A stretch of 64,000 nucleotides of DNA, taken from the NCBI GenBank assembly GCA_028554755.1, contig JAPTOF010000001.1:384501-448500 (forward strand), read 5' to 3'. Positions 22,441 to 45,000 of the stretch are shown piece after piece (positions within the stretch are counted from its first letter, which is position 1; each line of letters opens with the position of its first letter). The notes beneath the pieces are model-generated. The model was given only the letters and a program-made list of their open reading frames with translations, ran no database searches and had not been told where the DNA came from. The position numbers and the translations under genes were made by a program. The DNA is from Cordia subcordata. Its lineage: Eukaryota; Streptophyta; Magnoliopsida; Boraginales; Cordiaceae.

Positions 22441-23535
22441 CTTACCAATAATAGTAAACCATCAGGCTATTTCATGTAGACTTATAAATATATATCACTA
22501 TTAAGGAAAACTATTTTCACATTCATAAGAGCCATTAATAGCTCAAAGAATATTTTATAGAAACATGTGAAAAAGATTTCATTGTAATCTATACCTTTTC
22601 TTTCGATAAAGTCTTTTGTAACTAGTTTCACCTTTGGCCTCTCAATCTTCTCAATGAGATCTCTGTTGGTCTTAAAGACCCATTTGCAACCAATAAGATT
22701 ATCTCCTTTAAGAAGATCAACAAGTTCCCAAATTTATTTTCATCATAGGTTGCATCTCATCTCTCGTGGCATTCAAGTAAATGCAATAGTCATTATAGAT
22801 AGAATGTCTTCTTTCTCTAATAGACCTTTTAAATGTTGTTCATCATTAATCTCACAAAGTTGTGAGATCTCAATATGTAGATTGTCATTAGCTATAACAT
22901 CATCATCTATTATAGGGTACTCACTAATATCTTATCTCTCAATGTGAGTAGAGTACCACCCTGACTACTTATTAGAAGTGGAAATGAGACAATTTCTCTA
23001 TCATTATCCTTAGTAGTAGGTTGAGGACATACAACATTACCAACATCCAATTTTAAGAATTTGGGCATTTGACATTTGACAATCTTATAAACACATGTAG
23101 GAGAGTAGAACTTATATCATTAAAATGAGCCAAATACCCAATGAAACAACGAATAGTCTTAGGGTTAGTGGTTTCTTATTTGAAAATCCTTACCTAAGCA
23201 GGACTACCCCAAATCGAAAATCGGTCAAACTGGGTTTCTCCCTAACCAAAATTAGAAAAATGAGCCTTAGGGACAAACTTTTTGGGAAAATGGTTAAGTA
23301 TTTAACAGGAAATTTTAATGGCTTCATTGCAAAGGTACTTTAGTAGGCCAGTAACACTCAACATACTTTTTATCATATCCGTAAAGGTGTATTTTCACCT
23401 TTCGATCACACCATTTTACTCAAGCATACTAGACATAGTATACTGGGCAATAATCCCATAATTATATAAGTACTTAGTGAATTACCCTATTTGTTGTCCG
23501 GAGATCCAAGCCTATCACAGTATTCACCTCTTCTG

Positions 23536-23760
23536 TCAGATCCAACAATTTTCATAACCTTCCCAAGTTGTTTTTCTACTTGTGTTAAAAATTTTAAATT
23601 TCTCAATAGCGTAAGATTTTTCTTTAATTAGATAGAGGTATCTATAACGAGAAAAATCATCAATGAATGTAACAAAATATTTATTACCACACAATATAGC
23701 CGAAACAGGTCTAGTATTATCTATGTTTATCACTTTTAAAAGGCAAACCTGTGGGTAGCA
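23536..23760 (-). pseudogene. Copia-2 integrase core remnant
   Basis: The minus strand encodes NKYFVTFIDDFSRYRYLYLI followed by KEKSYAIEKFKIF. This is the stretch around the first half of the copia integrase catalytic core. The surrounding frames are broken. Confidence 0.8.
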
Positions 23761-26073
23761 TTTTTCTTTTAATTTTAGTGTGCTTATCCCTTATGCACCC
23801 AATATAAGTTTCAAGATCATAAAAAATTTAGAGAAGGTAAAATCTCACTGTTAATGAGTTTTCAACTCTTTCCCTAGAAATATGACCTAACCTTTTATGC
23901 CATAGCAAAGAAAAAATTTCTTTACTTAAACTCCTTTTAGAAGCAAAATTTTTTTTTTTTGGGTATGAAAAGAGTCACAAGAATTTCCTGGGAATAAACA
24001 CAATTGGTATAAACCATTTGATAAAACACATTCACTAACAATTTTTGGAATTGAAAAAACAATTGTACTTGGTCATTTCTAAAGTGAAAATCATAACCAA
24101 TCTTGTCTATAAAAGAAATAGGAGTCAAGTTCCATCTAAAACATGACATCTAGAAAATATTTTCTAAAATAAGTTCAAAACTAATTTTTAAATACAGACT
24201 AACAGTCCCAATGTAAGACTCTAATCCATTTGTCCCACATCTATTTTCTCTTTCTTTAACCAAAATTGAAGTTGTGCAATGAACTCTTTTATAACCTTAC
24301 AAAAGTAAGAGTTCTTATCAAACTTACTAATAGCAGATTTGGTACCTCTTATATTGTGATTTTAATCTACGATCTAGATCTGACCTTTACCACCCTTTTT
24401 AAAACTATGACCCCTCTTAGGAACATGACCCTTAGAATTCGAGGTACTAACGTTATAAGAATAGGGCTTAAGATTGAAAACAAAATATACAACTTTGGGT
24501 TTCTACCCTTAATTTTGTTTTCCTCAATAACATAATAGGTAATTTTTAGTCATCGATATTCCAAGATTCCTTGGTATTTCTCTCCTATAACTATTAAGAG
24601 TTCTTTTACATTCTTAGTTCAAGACAAGCCATTCACTAAATACTCAGTTATGGTCTCTTCATAGTCATTAAGAAAGATAGTTAGACCTTTCCTATTGCCA
24701 ATTATATTACCCTTTCTTTATCACCATTTTTATCAACCAAAGTGGCATGTGCATCAAATGTAATGTCAAGTCAGTATTGACTATACTTAGATAAAACCCA
24801 ATATTTGGTTTAATTTCATAATAGTTTTATCTATTCAAGATATCTAAGTAGTGATTGTTCAAAGTAAATGAAACAATCTAGAAAAGAATGCAATATCAAT
24901 AAACATTATGCATACATACTATATTACAAGAGTAAGCATTATAAATAAAAGAGTCCAAGCACATCGTTGTTATATTTGCCTTTGGGCAAATAATTCAATA
25001 TGTAAATAGGCGCTCTTTTAATATAAAGTAATACATATAAGATCACCTTACTGAAAGAAAAGTCAACCACCTTTGGGCAATTGAATTCCCTTATAGCATT
25101 GTAATCTTAGTCCATACTTTATGTTTATGCTACCGGGCTAAAGCCATATAATGATCTCCTTTGGGAGAATATTGCACACTTTACCATGGTAGTTTTCCAA
25201 ACAAAATGAGAAAAGCCACATATTTAATTGAACAAATCACTTTGGTGAATTTGCCTACTTAAATCTATGCTATTAACTCATTGGGAAAAATAATGCCTAA
25301 CTTTAATTACAAAATGCTATGTATGCGATTGACCACACAATATGAAACAATTCAATATGACATGTCTCAGTGATCAATTTAAAATTACATTCTTCAACAA
25401 ATTTCACGACCACATATGAATAATCTAGCAATAGGAGATATATAAAATTTCAAATTGAATAAAGAAAATAAATATTTTCATTAAATTCAAAGACTCAAGA
25501 AAACTTCTAGATCAAATCTTTATTTATAAAACATAAAAATTGCCATAAAGAAAAATATAAAATTTCAATGTTTAATTAAATTTATTTTCATAACAAAGCT
25601 AAAACAATTGTTACTGGTGCCAAAACCAAATATTAACTTGATCCAATGGCAACTCCCTTAGCAATAGAATTCTATTACATTTGCAAAAGCAAATAGATGA
25701 TGGCACTGCACTTAAAAGTGCCCTGAGGACTCGTTATAGTAAGTCAATTAATGATATATTAATTAATTTAATACTTTAAAGGGAATATGACATAAGCGAT
25801 AATTATAAAATATCCATTGTAAGAATATGTCACCATTAATGACGTCTCTTAGGGCATAACAAAATATATTTTAGTTTGCCAATATACAATCAAACTGAGA
25901 TTTTAAAAATGAAACTAATAATAATAATAATTAATTATTATTATTATTATTTTTAACGAGCCCCAAATAAATATATCATATGTGTATATATTTATTTATA
26001 TAATAATGGATGACCAAAAGAAAGAAATAAAAAAAAACTCGGCTATGATGGTTTTTTTTCCTTCTCAAAAGAC

Positions 26074-26111
<38 letters not shown>

Positions 26112-26200
26112 AAATTTAGCATTTTAAATTAAATTTAATACCATAGTAGCAAAGACATTGTTTACTAAATTTAAAATATGCAATGCTATGTCTTTGTTAA
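23761..26200 (-). other. Copia-2 gag and leader region, degenerate
   Basis: By position this should hold gag and the start of the leader, but no continuous frame or zinc knuckle can be followed. It includes an ATT/AAT inverted tract (25917-25951) and an (AT)n array (26072-26109). Confidence 0.5.
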
Positions 26201-26212
26201 GAAAAACCTTTA

Positions 26213-26520
26213 GCCAAACAAGACCTTCCCAACTTAAAAAATAAGGGCTCTGTTTGGTTATGCAAATAATCTAAAGACCAAAAAGCTAAAGAAACTACGT
26301 TTTGCCAAACGTAGCCCTTTCTAGCTTAAAACACAAGGGCCTTGTTTGGTCGCGCTTATATATAACAAAAGCCTAAGTATCCCAAAATGACTATTTGCCA
26401 AACACATCCCTTACCAATTTAAAATAAGATTCGGTTTGGCTATGCTTATTAATTGTAAAGTTTAATCACCCTAAAGTCTTATTTACAAAACATGGCCCTT
26501 CTACCTCTAAAACGGGCTAA
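26213..26520. repeat. Imperfect tandem repeat, about 90-bp period
   Basis: Three to four units start GCCAAACAAGACC (26213), GCCAAACGTAGCC (26304), GCCAAACACATCC (26398) and, weaker, CAAAACATGGCC (about 26487). Each contains a CTTAAAA tract then a TTTGGT(T/C) box. They lie in the Copia-2 leader, about 550 bp from its 5' LTR. Confidence 0.75.
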
Positions 26521-27036
26521 TACAGAGTATGTTTAGACCCAAAACGAGAACCCATGTCTTAAAAACCTCGAATCTAATTCGATTTTTGTAATCAAATAAT
26601 CTAATTCTAGTCTTTTTCACCTAGAAATTCAAATTCAACATCAATTTCACCAGAAAAAGTTGATTTTTTTGCGAGATTATTCAAATAGTTTTTTTATTTA
26701 TTTTATTAAAAATCAAGAAAATCACAAAAATTTGAAACATAGGACCAAAACATGGGTCTTCAAAAACACAAATCAAATCATGAATATTCTCTTTTTTTAT
26801 TTAAAAAATGGCTATTTTCTTGATGGGAGTGGCGATTGGCTTTATCTGAATAATTTAGTGGAAAAACTCAAAAATTAAAATAGATCATAAATCAAGAATG
26901 ACCAAGGAAAGTTTTACGAAAGCACTCAATCAATAATAATATAAAACCATCATCAACAACTTTCATGGTCTATATGCTCAAACAAGTATTCCAATTTTTC
27001 TTTTAAAAAAAATTACATGTAAATCCATATATAAAT

Positions 27037-27049
27037 GGCTCTGATACCA
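27037..27049 (-). other. Copia-2 primer-binding site (initiator Met tRNA)
   Basis: GGCTCTGATACCA on plus is the exact reverse complement of TGGTATCAGAGCC. It lies two bases inside the LTR that starts at 27052. Confidence 0.95.
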
Positions 27050-27051
27050 CA

Positions 27052-27485
27052 TGTAAGCGCAATATAGGATTGTATACATGAATTTACAATATAAAATTTA
27101 AAGACATAATTGATAGTGGAAGCACAAACATGTTTGAGCCATTATTATTAAAGAATTGTTGTTGAAGAAATAATTGTCATCCAGTCTAAGCTTAGATCTT
27201 CCTCTCCCTGCTCTACTCAATATTAACAGATACTTATGGGAACAACTGTTAGGTTAAGAGTAGGAGAGGGGATCTAACCCTATTTATAATAAATTCTGAC
27301 AGTCCTACCTATAAAAGAATTTATCAGTATATATAAGCCTACGTACAAAAGAACCGTATGGATTTATGAAGTGGGCTAAAACCAATATGATCACAAAGTC
27401 CAACTTGTGAACCAAATATTCAGCCTATTTTATAAAACCAAAAAATAATTAACGATAGTCCACTTTAAAGAGAAATTTTCCAACA
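27052..27485 (-). repeat. Copia-2 5' LTR
   Basis: 434 bp. On the minus strand it starts TGTTGGAAA and ends CTTACA. It is paired with 20119-20551. Confidence 0.93.
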
Positions 27486-27490
27486 AGAGA

Positions 27491-27993
27491 AAGTATTAAT
27501 ATTATTTATTTGTCATATTAATATATAGTAATTAAAGAGTGATGATACTTTCATTTTTTTTTTTTGAGTCAAGAAGATATTTTCTTTTATTTATGCAATA
27601 AACTGTGTTACTATACCATACCACAAAATTTATAACATTAAAGTAAGACTAATTCGAGTATGGTTCATGTGCATTATTATTTGTCATGAAAAAAAATGTT
27701 GGATGCACACCGATATTAACGAGAAAATGATGCTTTTAGATCGCTTTTCTTATCAATGAAATCGATAATGATATTCCCTACCCAACTAGTTTGAGAGGAT
27801 TGACATACATATTCATGCACTCTTTCGTTTTTGGCTGCCTCGTAAATGTCCATAATTTGAAAAACTTATATTGCGAACAATGAGAACAAAGCAAACACGG
27901 GCTTGTTTCTAACTGTTTATGATTCAGGTCACTCCTTGTACTTACTTTACTGATTCTCTTATAGTAATATTTTATACATACATACATACATAC

Positions 27994-28035
<42 letters not shown>

Positions 28036-31000
28036 CCAATTTATCCCCGTTTCATATATGATAAGATTATTTTATAAACTAATTATAACAAATCTTTCCT
28101 ATATATGATAAATTTTTTGTTATATATAAAGATGAAATATGACATACATATAGTATTGCTTGTTCAGACACACACACAAATCTAAATTCATTACATGCCG
28201 TGTGGGTACAGTTCATGTAAGTTTTTCAATACAAGAGACATTTGAGTCAAGGGAAAGCGAAAAAACGAAAGGCATTTTGTCTGAAGACTGTCACCTTTTC
28301 TCTGTCTCTCTCTCTGTTTCTCTCTCTCTCAATACTAGAAGTCCATTAGTTTCACTAGTTGTATGAGGATATATAGTCCATCGTTTTCCACTACACTTGA
28401 TCTAATTAATGGTATTTTTACAGTAAATTTAGTTTAGTGCGCTGCCGCCTTCGATTTGATCGATTTAATTTATTGACAGACGATGGTTAGGCACAATAAA
28501 AGAGTAAAAATAATAACATACAATAACATATGCTCATTCCTTTATGAATAAGAAACTCCCAGTTTGGTGCACCAGAGAAAATATGTTAACTCGCTTTGCG
28601 GCTCAATATTGACAAACAAGTTAATCAGATCAATTATGATAAGAAATATGACTTTGTAGAATCAATTAATTGATATTACTTAGGGTAATTGGAACAATAA
28701 TTGCATATTGCGGCAATCATAAACAGTTTTATGATAAAGATTTTGCTGGTACCAAATCATTTTCCTTGAGTAATAAGTTACCAAAACTTTTAGGCAGTTA
28801 AAACATAGAATTACGGTACTTTCTTATGGATATGTGTATTACTTTTGTGCAATGATTTTATGTAAACAAGCTGTCGTCCAAAAGAACTGTTTGCGCACGC
28901 AATGATATTATTCGGGCATACAAGTCCACGCACAATCCGTCAATGACAACTTCTAGTATTCATTATACTTATATACTCATTATATCTACCAAACTCTAAT
29001 GATGAACAATTGATGAACACCATGTGGCATTTTAGTTTCATGATTGAAGTAACTCAAGTTGTTAATACTATTTTTCAAGATTAATCATTTTGACTCGAGT
29101 AAATAAAGGATGAGAATTGAGTTGAGGTGAGATACAAAAAAATAATAATAATAATAATAATAAAAAAGGGGCTGCATGTTGAAAGGGACAATTCATAGAA
29201 TTTCTGGATTGTTTGCATCAAATATATATGTCAAGTATGATCAATATAATGGTAAGAAATGGTTTGCTCCTTTTTTTTTTTTTGGGTTCAGAAATGCACG
29301 TTGTCACAATCCCAAATATTTGACTGAAGTAGTAATAAAATTATATTCTCTACTTGCCAGCTTCCGGCCCCAAATGCTTGTACTTGTTGTTGAGAGGTGT
29401 CTCCTTAAGTGCTTCTGGCTTAACAAGCATTAGTTTTAAGTCTAATCTGACTTGAAAATACCTTTGACTTAACAACTTGCAATAAGTTGCAAGAAGTACA
29501 CGAGACCACTAAGAACAATATATAGTTTCCCGACGGGGAGGCATGCATGGTAATTTGTGTATCTTTTTCGTTGCCTAAGGTACAATCTTGTACCAAAACT
29601 TGACAGATAGGCAATTGCAAATAATATCTGAATATCGTGAAGCTGTTTCATTCAATAATATGTAAATCTTCCAATTACTTGCCATCTCAATGACAAGTAG
29701 GAATCTCTTTTTTGTCAATATAATTCATCTTGACAAGGCAATCAAATCCTAAACCGATAAGAAAGTACACATTCATATAATAGAGTTCATCGAGCACATG
29801 TTGGTTTTGAGATCACGCCACCACGAATTTAACCCCCAAAAAAAAAATAACTTAGTTGCTATAATCAAGAGAGAATTTCTTTTTTCTTTTTTCTTTTTAA
29901 AATGTTTATCAAGTTGGTGTGTATATCGATCAAACATAATATATAGGTAAGAGGCTTTAAACGAATTAATGAATTAAAAAAGAAGAATTACATTTTTAAT
30001 TCTATATATATATATTATTTTTTATTTTGATTATTTCGAGATCATGAGCACTGTCAAAATGCTGGTAATCTTGTGTATGTTGAAAGACAAGCTTAAGCCA
30101 TGAGTATGTGAAATTTCCAATGGACAAGACAATCACACCTCGGAGTCAAACTTAATCTACTTTTGACCATTGTCTTTTAGAGAACAAAGAAACAATACTA
30201 GAGACATCAATGCCCTAAGGGAAGCATTCACCAAAAAAGGCATGCATTTCCTTGTCTATTCACTATATACAGGGTGGAGAAATTTTGGGTACTTGTGGAA
30301 GGGGAAGAGAGAGGACACATGCATGCATATATAGCTCTTCCGCCAGTTGTTCAGGAAACTACAAATTTTGGGACATTCCACGAGGTGTGTGGTCAGATAT
30401 AATACGGTTATTTAGTGGAGACTAACTCACTTTTAGTTAATTTGTCCTATTACAAGAAAGTATGCTTAATTAATTAACTTCGTATATATGATTAATTAAG
30501 TGGCTGAAGCAAGCTTTATATATAACGCAAATGGGAGAAGCCAAAATCTAATTAGCTCCAGCCATATCTGTTTTAAAAGACCGTTATTATGAATGCATAT
30601 AAGAGATTTGGGTTCTAGATTGAAACCCAAAAAAAAAAAAAAAAAAAAACCTTGGCAAGAAAGATTTTTCCGTCATTGAAATCATTAAAAACGGAAAAAG
30701 GAGAAGAGAGAAAGTCACACAACGACGGCCCACGCCATGCTCCACGGATGCAGGGTTTTAGTTAAATTGATTTAGGATGCGGAGATATTATATTAATATG
30801 ATATACTATTTCACAAATTGATTAATAATCCTGCCGTCTCCATGTGGGCCCCAACAAGAAGATGGAAACATGTGCTTTTCTCATCTCACAAGTCACACGA
30901 CAACCCCGACCAATGTGGTTGCTATTTTGCTGCTTATGCCAAGGAAATTGGGGGAAATGCCAACTCAAAAGACTACTTACTAACTAAACCAACACCTTAG

Positions 31001-33400
31001 TTAACCTTCATAACAAGTAATTAATTAGCAGAATCATTTCCTATCAAGATTAAACATTTACCCTATGATTGTTTATTAATTTATTTATCGTTTTGTTTAT
31101 GCCCATGGAAAAGTATAACATTAATTATATCCTATAGTTTTATGCGTTAACTGATATATATGAGCTTTTCTAAAATAAGAATTAAAATAAGGGAAATTAG
31201 AAAACAAAACCCAGTGAGACTTGGAAGCTTAATTATGGATTAGCTTTTTACAAAGTAAGCAAGGAATACAAGTGAAGTGTGTTTGTTCTCTTTGATTAAT
31301 CTTGTGTGTGTTCATATATATACGTTTTGAGTCCAAAATTAAGGCCAAGGGAAGCTTATTATAACTTGTTGCTCAAGACTATGAATTATAATGTAATAAT
31401 CATGACCAAATTGACCAACTTCAGAGGAGCAATTAAAAGTATTTCCTGCGGACCAGAGAATAGGAGATCAGTAGCCAAAACTTGGATAAAAGCAATGTCC
31501 CATCCGAAAATGCTTAGCCATTCGTGGTGGTGTCATAACTTATAAGCCTTTGATCGATCAAGGCGCTCATATATCCGCTTACTGTACCAATAACTACTGA
31601 TATAATGCAGTTTGAATACGTTATACCCAAATGAAATCCCAACCACACAACCGCAGGCTCTTTGTTTGGACTTTGAAAACAAGTACTAGGGAAAAAAAAA
31701 ATGAAAAACTCTTTAGTAATCATTAATTATTAAAGAAAAGAAAAACGCCAACTCATCCGATCCATATATAACGAAAAAGAAAAAGAAAAAGAAAAAGAAA
31801 AAAAAGGGAAAATAACATCCATGCATATAGGCTGTACTTAAACGATAGTCAAATTTTGCAGCAGTCTCTAAAGTCTAAATGATGTTTAACGTTGAACCTT
31901 AAAGCTAAGTGCCTGATAATGCCACTTTAATCTTCTTTCTTATGACCAATTATGTTAGCAATTGTTAATGAAATGAAAAAAGAAAAGAGAAGAAAAAGAC
32001 ACTTGGCTTGATCCAAAAGGAGATATATGAATGGAAAAAGAAAGCCCGGCTAGAAGCTCTTTACTTAATGCTTAAGCTGCATGTACACTAAATGTACGTA
32101 AAGAATCAATCAAATTAAATTTGCATGTATGTAGATATATAAGGGCTTAGTAATTCATATATGAGCACTGTTATGGCAAACTGGAAACATTGATGAAGAC
32201 GTGATTAACGGAAAGCTAACGCGGCAATGTCTGATTTCTTTTGTGAAAAATAAGGTAGATCGGAGATGCAGGTGGAGCATTTGGCTGCTAGCTTGGACGA
32301 CGTTGAACAAGGACGACTGATCCATAGAGATTAGAGGCCAAAAAGGGAACAACTCTCAACGTTTTTGTCCTTTTGTTTTTTTTGCCCTTGCTTAGCTGAA
32401 CGAGTGAAACAATGTGATCAGTGGCTATTTAAGATCAAATACTAATTATATATATGCTTTTGCATTTGATTTCATGTCATAAACTATTCAGGCAAATTAC
32501 TAGGGTTTAATTTCCAATAGCCATTGTGCCTTTTCGATTACGCAAATCATGTGCCATTTCAACTTCTTTTTGAATGACAATATGGTGATGTAATATGGCC
32601 CCAAAAAAAAAGTGTACATTTCAGAAACTCTTTTGACATTAGATTTCCAATTAAATATGGATCGGATCATGTCAAATGAAATTTTGTTTAGTGGGTTGTT
32701 TAATGATGATGACAGTTTTGTTGCCAGCACGTCCGAGAGGTGACACATGATAAAAAATATATGCATATACTCCATCACTGCCGGTCACCTCAATTAGTGT
32801 TGCTATCCAAGTTGAGAGTCGATTTGAATTCTTTGTCATATGGAATTCACTTTCGATTTTGCTTCAACACGAAATAGTGAAAACGGATTTGATCAACCAA
32901 GAAAACAAAATTTACATTAAATCTTCTGAAATTTGTTTCATTAAATTTTGTAATAATTAAAGATTCAAATATACTTACCCATATTTTCCCTGCTCATACT
33001 TAAATTCTGAATTATGCCACCAAATATCAACCACAGATCATCTAACTATTATTCAATTATATTTTAATTTAGTTAGATTGGATAATAAAATATTCAATGT
33101 TGGTAGCCTACGGAAAATAGACCCAACAACAAATAATTGACATGAAGCCCAGTCCAGCCCAACAATGTTAATCAAGACTTGGGCCCCTTGTCACTTGACA
33201 AATCCAACTGACAACAAGAATAGCATATCCATTCTTTTCGGTGGACTGAACCAATGTTGGATAATGATTAAAAATACTATGCAAGCTCATTGTCTTGCCT
33301 TATTTTGTCGAAGTTCAATAACAAAAAGCCCAAAAGCCAAAAAACACAAAAAGATGATAAGTGATATAAAATCAATCAATATCTTATCATCTGCCTCACA
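27491..33400. other. Large gene-free interval
   Basis: Nearly 6 kb of AT-rich sequence without a supportable gene. Microsatellites: (CATA)n then (TA)n at about 27973-28031, a CT tract at 28299-28331, (AAT)n at 29142-29163, an A-run at 30630-30649 and AAAAAG repeats at 31775-31806. Short ORFs (for example 29176-29433, 33165-33656) lack recognizable domains and have T-rich, spacer-like composition. Confidence 0.6.
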
Positions 33401-33866
33401 CTTTTTTATCACTTCATCAACACTCAACAGGTGTTTCTTTATTCTTTTCCAATATATTTTTTCTTTTTCTTTTTCTTTTTATGCGTTTATCTTTTTTTTT
33501 TTTATAAATATTTTCGCATTTATTTTTTTCATAGCTATTCAAGACTCCTGCTTTATCAAGATGTTTTGCTCTCTTTGCTTGTTTTGTTATATTTTTTTGG
33601 CTAATTCTAATTGGGTCTGTCTCGATACAGTGAACAGAATTGAGATGGTTGTTTGAATTTGTTTATTTACATATATCTTAAAATTCATAATGCTAATTTT
33701 GGTTAATGTTCAATTATGTTTCAGTTGAAGGAAAACTTTTAATATATGTTACTTTTTTTGTGTAATATGAATGGCGTGTGATACGCTTGATCATTTTGCT
33801 CAAAAAACTTGCCTTTTATTGCTGGTGGCGTGTGAGGAATGATATCGTTTTGATTCTTTAGGTGCG
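33401..33866 (+). promoter_or_regulatory. Probable ATG8 leader and leader intron
   Basis: An acceptor (TTCTTTAG, ending 33861) lies five bases before the ATG. A possible donor is CAACAG|GTGTTT at 33431. Everything between is T-rich, as in plant introns. The transcription start is not resolved. Confidence 0.4.
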
Positions 33867-42443
<8,577 letters not shown>

Positions 42444-42952
42444 CCGGCACTGGAACGTGCTGATACTTGCGTTGCTTTGATAATTATGTATAGCATGGGT
42501 TTGTATATAGTACCGAAAAGACCTCAGATTCTGCTGGTACATGATTTTACACAAGTCTTTCAAGGGATCAATTCACCCTTCAAAACACCTGAATTCCTCT
42601 TGTTTATATATTATATCAAATCTTTCTAAGTAATACAGAACCTGATATTATTTTCTCTGCAAATACAAGAGTTGAAGGGGCCACCTGAATCTTATGGAAT
42701 TTCTTTAGAAAATAGAAGAATGTCAGAAATGTTTTATTCCAAGTTTTACTTTCTGTGCTTTGCTTGAAGCTCAGCTAGTTGCAGATCTTAATGTTGGCTG
42801 ATTGAAAGAGTTTAACCTCGAGATTAAAAGAGGCGTCCTCCTCACCACAAAATCCCAATTCTATCAGCTTAATAATGGCACGTTTGGAATGATATAGACG
42901 CGAGGCAAATTCTTTTTCTGCGGAGATTGCTTATTGCATGTGCCAGACTCTA

Positions 42953-43175
42953 ATGGCGTTTGGATTTGTTTTATTTTAACTTTTTTTTTTTGGAAAAATT
43001 TTGAAAAGAAAGTAATTTTTTTAGAAGTTTAAAATTTTGACATTTTAAAAAAAAAATTCATTTTAGAGTTTTAAATTTCTTTTAAAAATCATCCCAAATA
43101 GTTATCGTAAACAGATATAGTACTTCCATAAAAAGAAAATAGAAAGTAATTGTTATTGAAATAACGCCCGCCTAA
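42953..43175. mobile_element. MITE-like remnant, copy C
   Basis: GGCGTTTGGATTTG, then TTTAGAAGTTTAAAATTTTGAC and CCCAAATAGTTATCGTAAA, run parallel to copy A at 13707 over about 150 bp. The right end is no longer recognizable. Confidence 0.5.
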
Positions 43176-43288
43176 CATAATGAGAGATTGACATGTAGTT
43201 CTCCATGACTGGAATAAACATAACCCGTGCATGACTACGATCATATCAAAATATGCCTTCATTTTCTTGACATTACACAAGACGTTAA

Positions 43289-43364
43289 GGCTCTGTCCCC
43301 TGAGCTACAAGCTAGTCTAGTCGATCGGCTCTGTCCCCTGAGCTACAAGCTTGTCTAGTTGATC
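43289..43364. repeat. Tandem duplication, 38 bp
   Basis: GGCTCTGTCCCCTGAGCTAC starts both units (43289 and 43327). The copies differ at two positions, so the duplication is recent. Confidence 0.92.
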
Positions 43365-44125
43365 GACCATGACGTTATATATATAAGCACAACGCGAATT
43401 AGGACTCTCTCATTTTACTCACTGGTTTGTCATTTATGAAAGGCGAGAAATTATAATCTTTTAAATTTCCTCCATTTATTCATAATTACTGTTAATTAAG
43501 TAATTTTTTACTTAATTAGAATGAACAGATGAGATATAAAGAATGTAAATACTTAATTCATAATTCAGTTCATTCTTTACCAATGAGTCAATGACCAAGG
43601 CTATTTCATGTCATGGCAATGGCACATGGACTACGTAGGTACGTACATGGCATATGGTTAGTCGTTTGGTCGTTGCCGACGGTGGGGTTTGCTTTGGCCC
43701 CATTAATGTCCCTCCCCGGTGGTGCAAGTGGCGGTATGGCCATGCGACATTGTCTCCGACATCTTGTCTTCCATCCATTCTCCATTTGCCCCCACCTTCT
43801 TCAGAGCTGCACCAGACTATCCTTATCAACAGATGTAATTAAGTTCGACATGATTTTTCTTCATTCATATTGCGTGTAACATGCCGCATTTATGAGTTAT
43901 GACTTTTATTCATTATAATATCTCCATCAAACCCCAAAAAAGCACACTTACATCAACCTCTAGGTTTGCTGCATAATGGATCACTGTCCGCTTCGTTCAT
44001 AAATGCTTTGCTTTGGAGAAAAAAAAAATATATATATATATATCATTTAAAATGACAATTATTGCGTTAGTTCTTCTGAGCTACCTGAAACTTAAAAGCA
44101 ATGTTTTTTTCTCATACAATGTTAA

Positions 44126-44171
<46 letters not shown>

Positions 44172-45000
44172 CAAGTTGATATACGTTGAACATATATTCG
44201 GTCATGAGATTCTAGGATGGACCAAATTGTCTCCGATTACTGCTTAAACATAATTGTCGCGTGTCACCATTTATATGTTTCCCCCCAGAAAAAGTTTCAC
44301 ATGCATGGTTGGCTACGTTGCATATATAATGATATTTGATGTGTTTAAGTATTAATATAATAAATATATACACAAATTTCTTCTCCACAAATTTAAACTT
44401 TTAGATATGATAGCAACTCTACCATGATATCAGAATCTAAAAATCAAACTGTTTTAGGGTCGAACCTTATTGTCACTCATTTAAAAATATTAAAACTGTG
44501 TACGTATAAGATTCAAAAATAAACCCGCCTCTGCGTGACAGAGCATGTTAATGCAATAAATATATACAACAAATATCCTTTCTATAAGCTTATTAAGCTT
44601 GAGGCAGGAACTCTCACATTAAGTGAATCATCCATGGTCTATATGTACGCCATTTCTGCGTGTAAAATTAGGTATAATTCGAAGAGACTGTATCTGAGTA
44701 AAGAGTGAAGTGAGAGAGATGGTGATGACCATAAGGGACATGCATGGGAGGCCGTCAATATCTTCGATTTTGTTTTTGAGGTCTGAGTATCCAAACACCT
44801 GCATGTTCTCCCTAGACAACTTCTTTCATCTCTTACATTAATGTGCGCATTTATTGCCCCCACAATTCAATTCCATCCTCGGTACGTATATACTTGGAAA
44901 CTTGCGGTTCATTTCACAAAAAAGCTAGCTATCTCGGTCCTCGTTTGTCATTCTTTGATCCCAGCACCATAAACAAACGTTTGAATATCATCTTTTCACG

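Larger units (their letters stand above)
20119..27485 (-). mobile_element. Ty1/copia LTR retrotransposon (Copia-2), decayed
   Basis: This 7.37-kb element is on the minus strand, with LTRs at 20119-20551 and 27052-27485 and a perfect 5-bp target duplication AGAGA (20114-20118 and 27486-27490). The primer site and purine tract are at the expected LTR edges. The coding region is heavily broken: only pieces of integrase, reverse transcriptase and RNase H are recognizable, in copia order. The LTRs differ at clearly more positions than those of Copia-1, so it is older. Confidence 0.93.
42650..45000. other. Intergenic, no gene seen; likely GOLVEN promoter at right
   Basis: No coding region is supported. 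It has a MITE-like remnant (42953-43175), a 38-bp tandem duplication (43289-43364), a GC-rich island (about 43600-43830) and long (AT)n arrays (44028-44042, 44128-44170). The last few hundred bases should include the promoter of the peptide gene. Confidence 0.55.

Noticed and set aside
27778..27987. Short minus-strand ORF before the CATA array
   Set aside because: No domain, ordinary spacer composition, no promoter-like context.
33165..33656. 163-codon ORF upstream of ATG8
   Set aside because: T-rich, Phe/Ile-heavy translation typical of spacer or intron sequence; it overlaps the probable ATG8 leader and has no domain.
43611..43879. Overlapping ORFs on both strands in the GC-rich island
   Set aside because: No recognizable domain or splice structure; reported only as an unexplained composition change.
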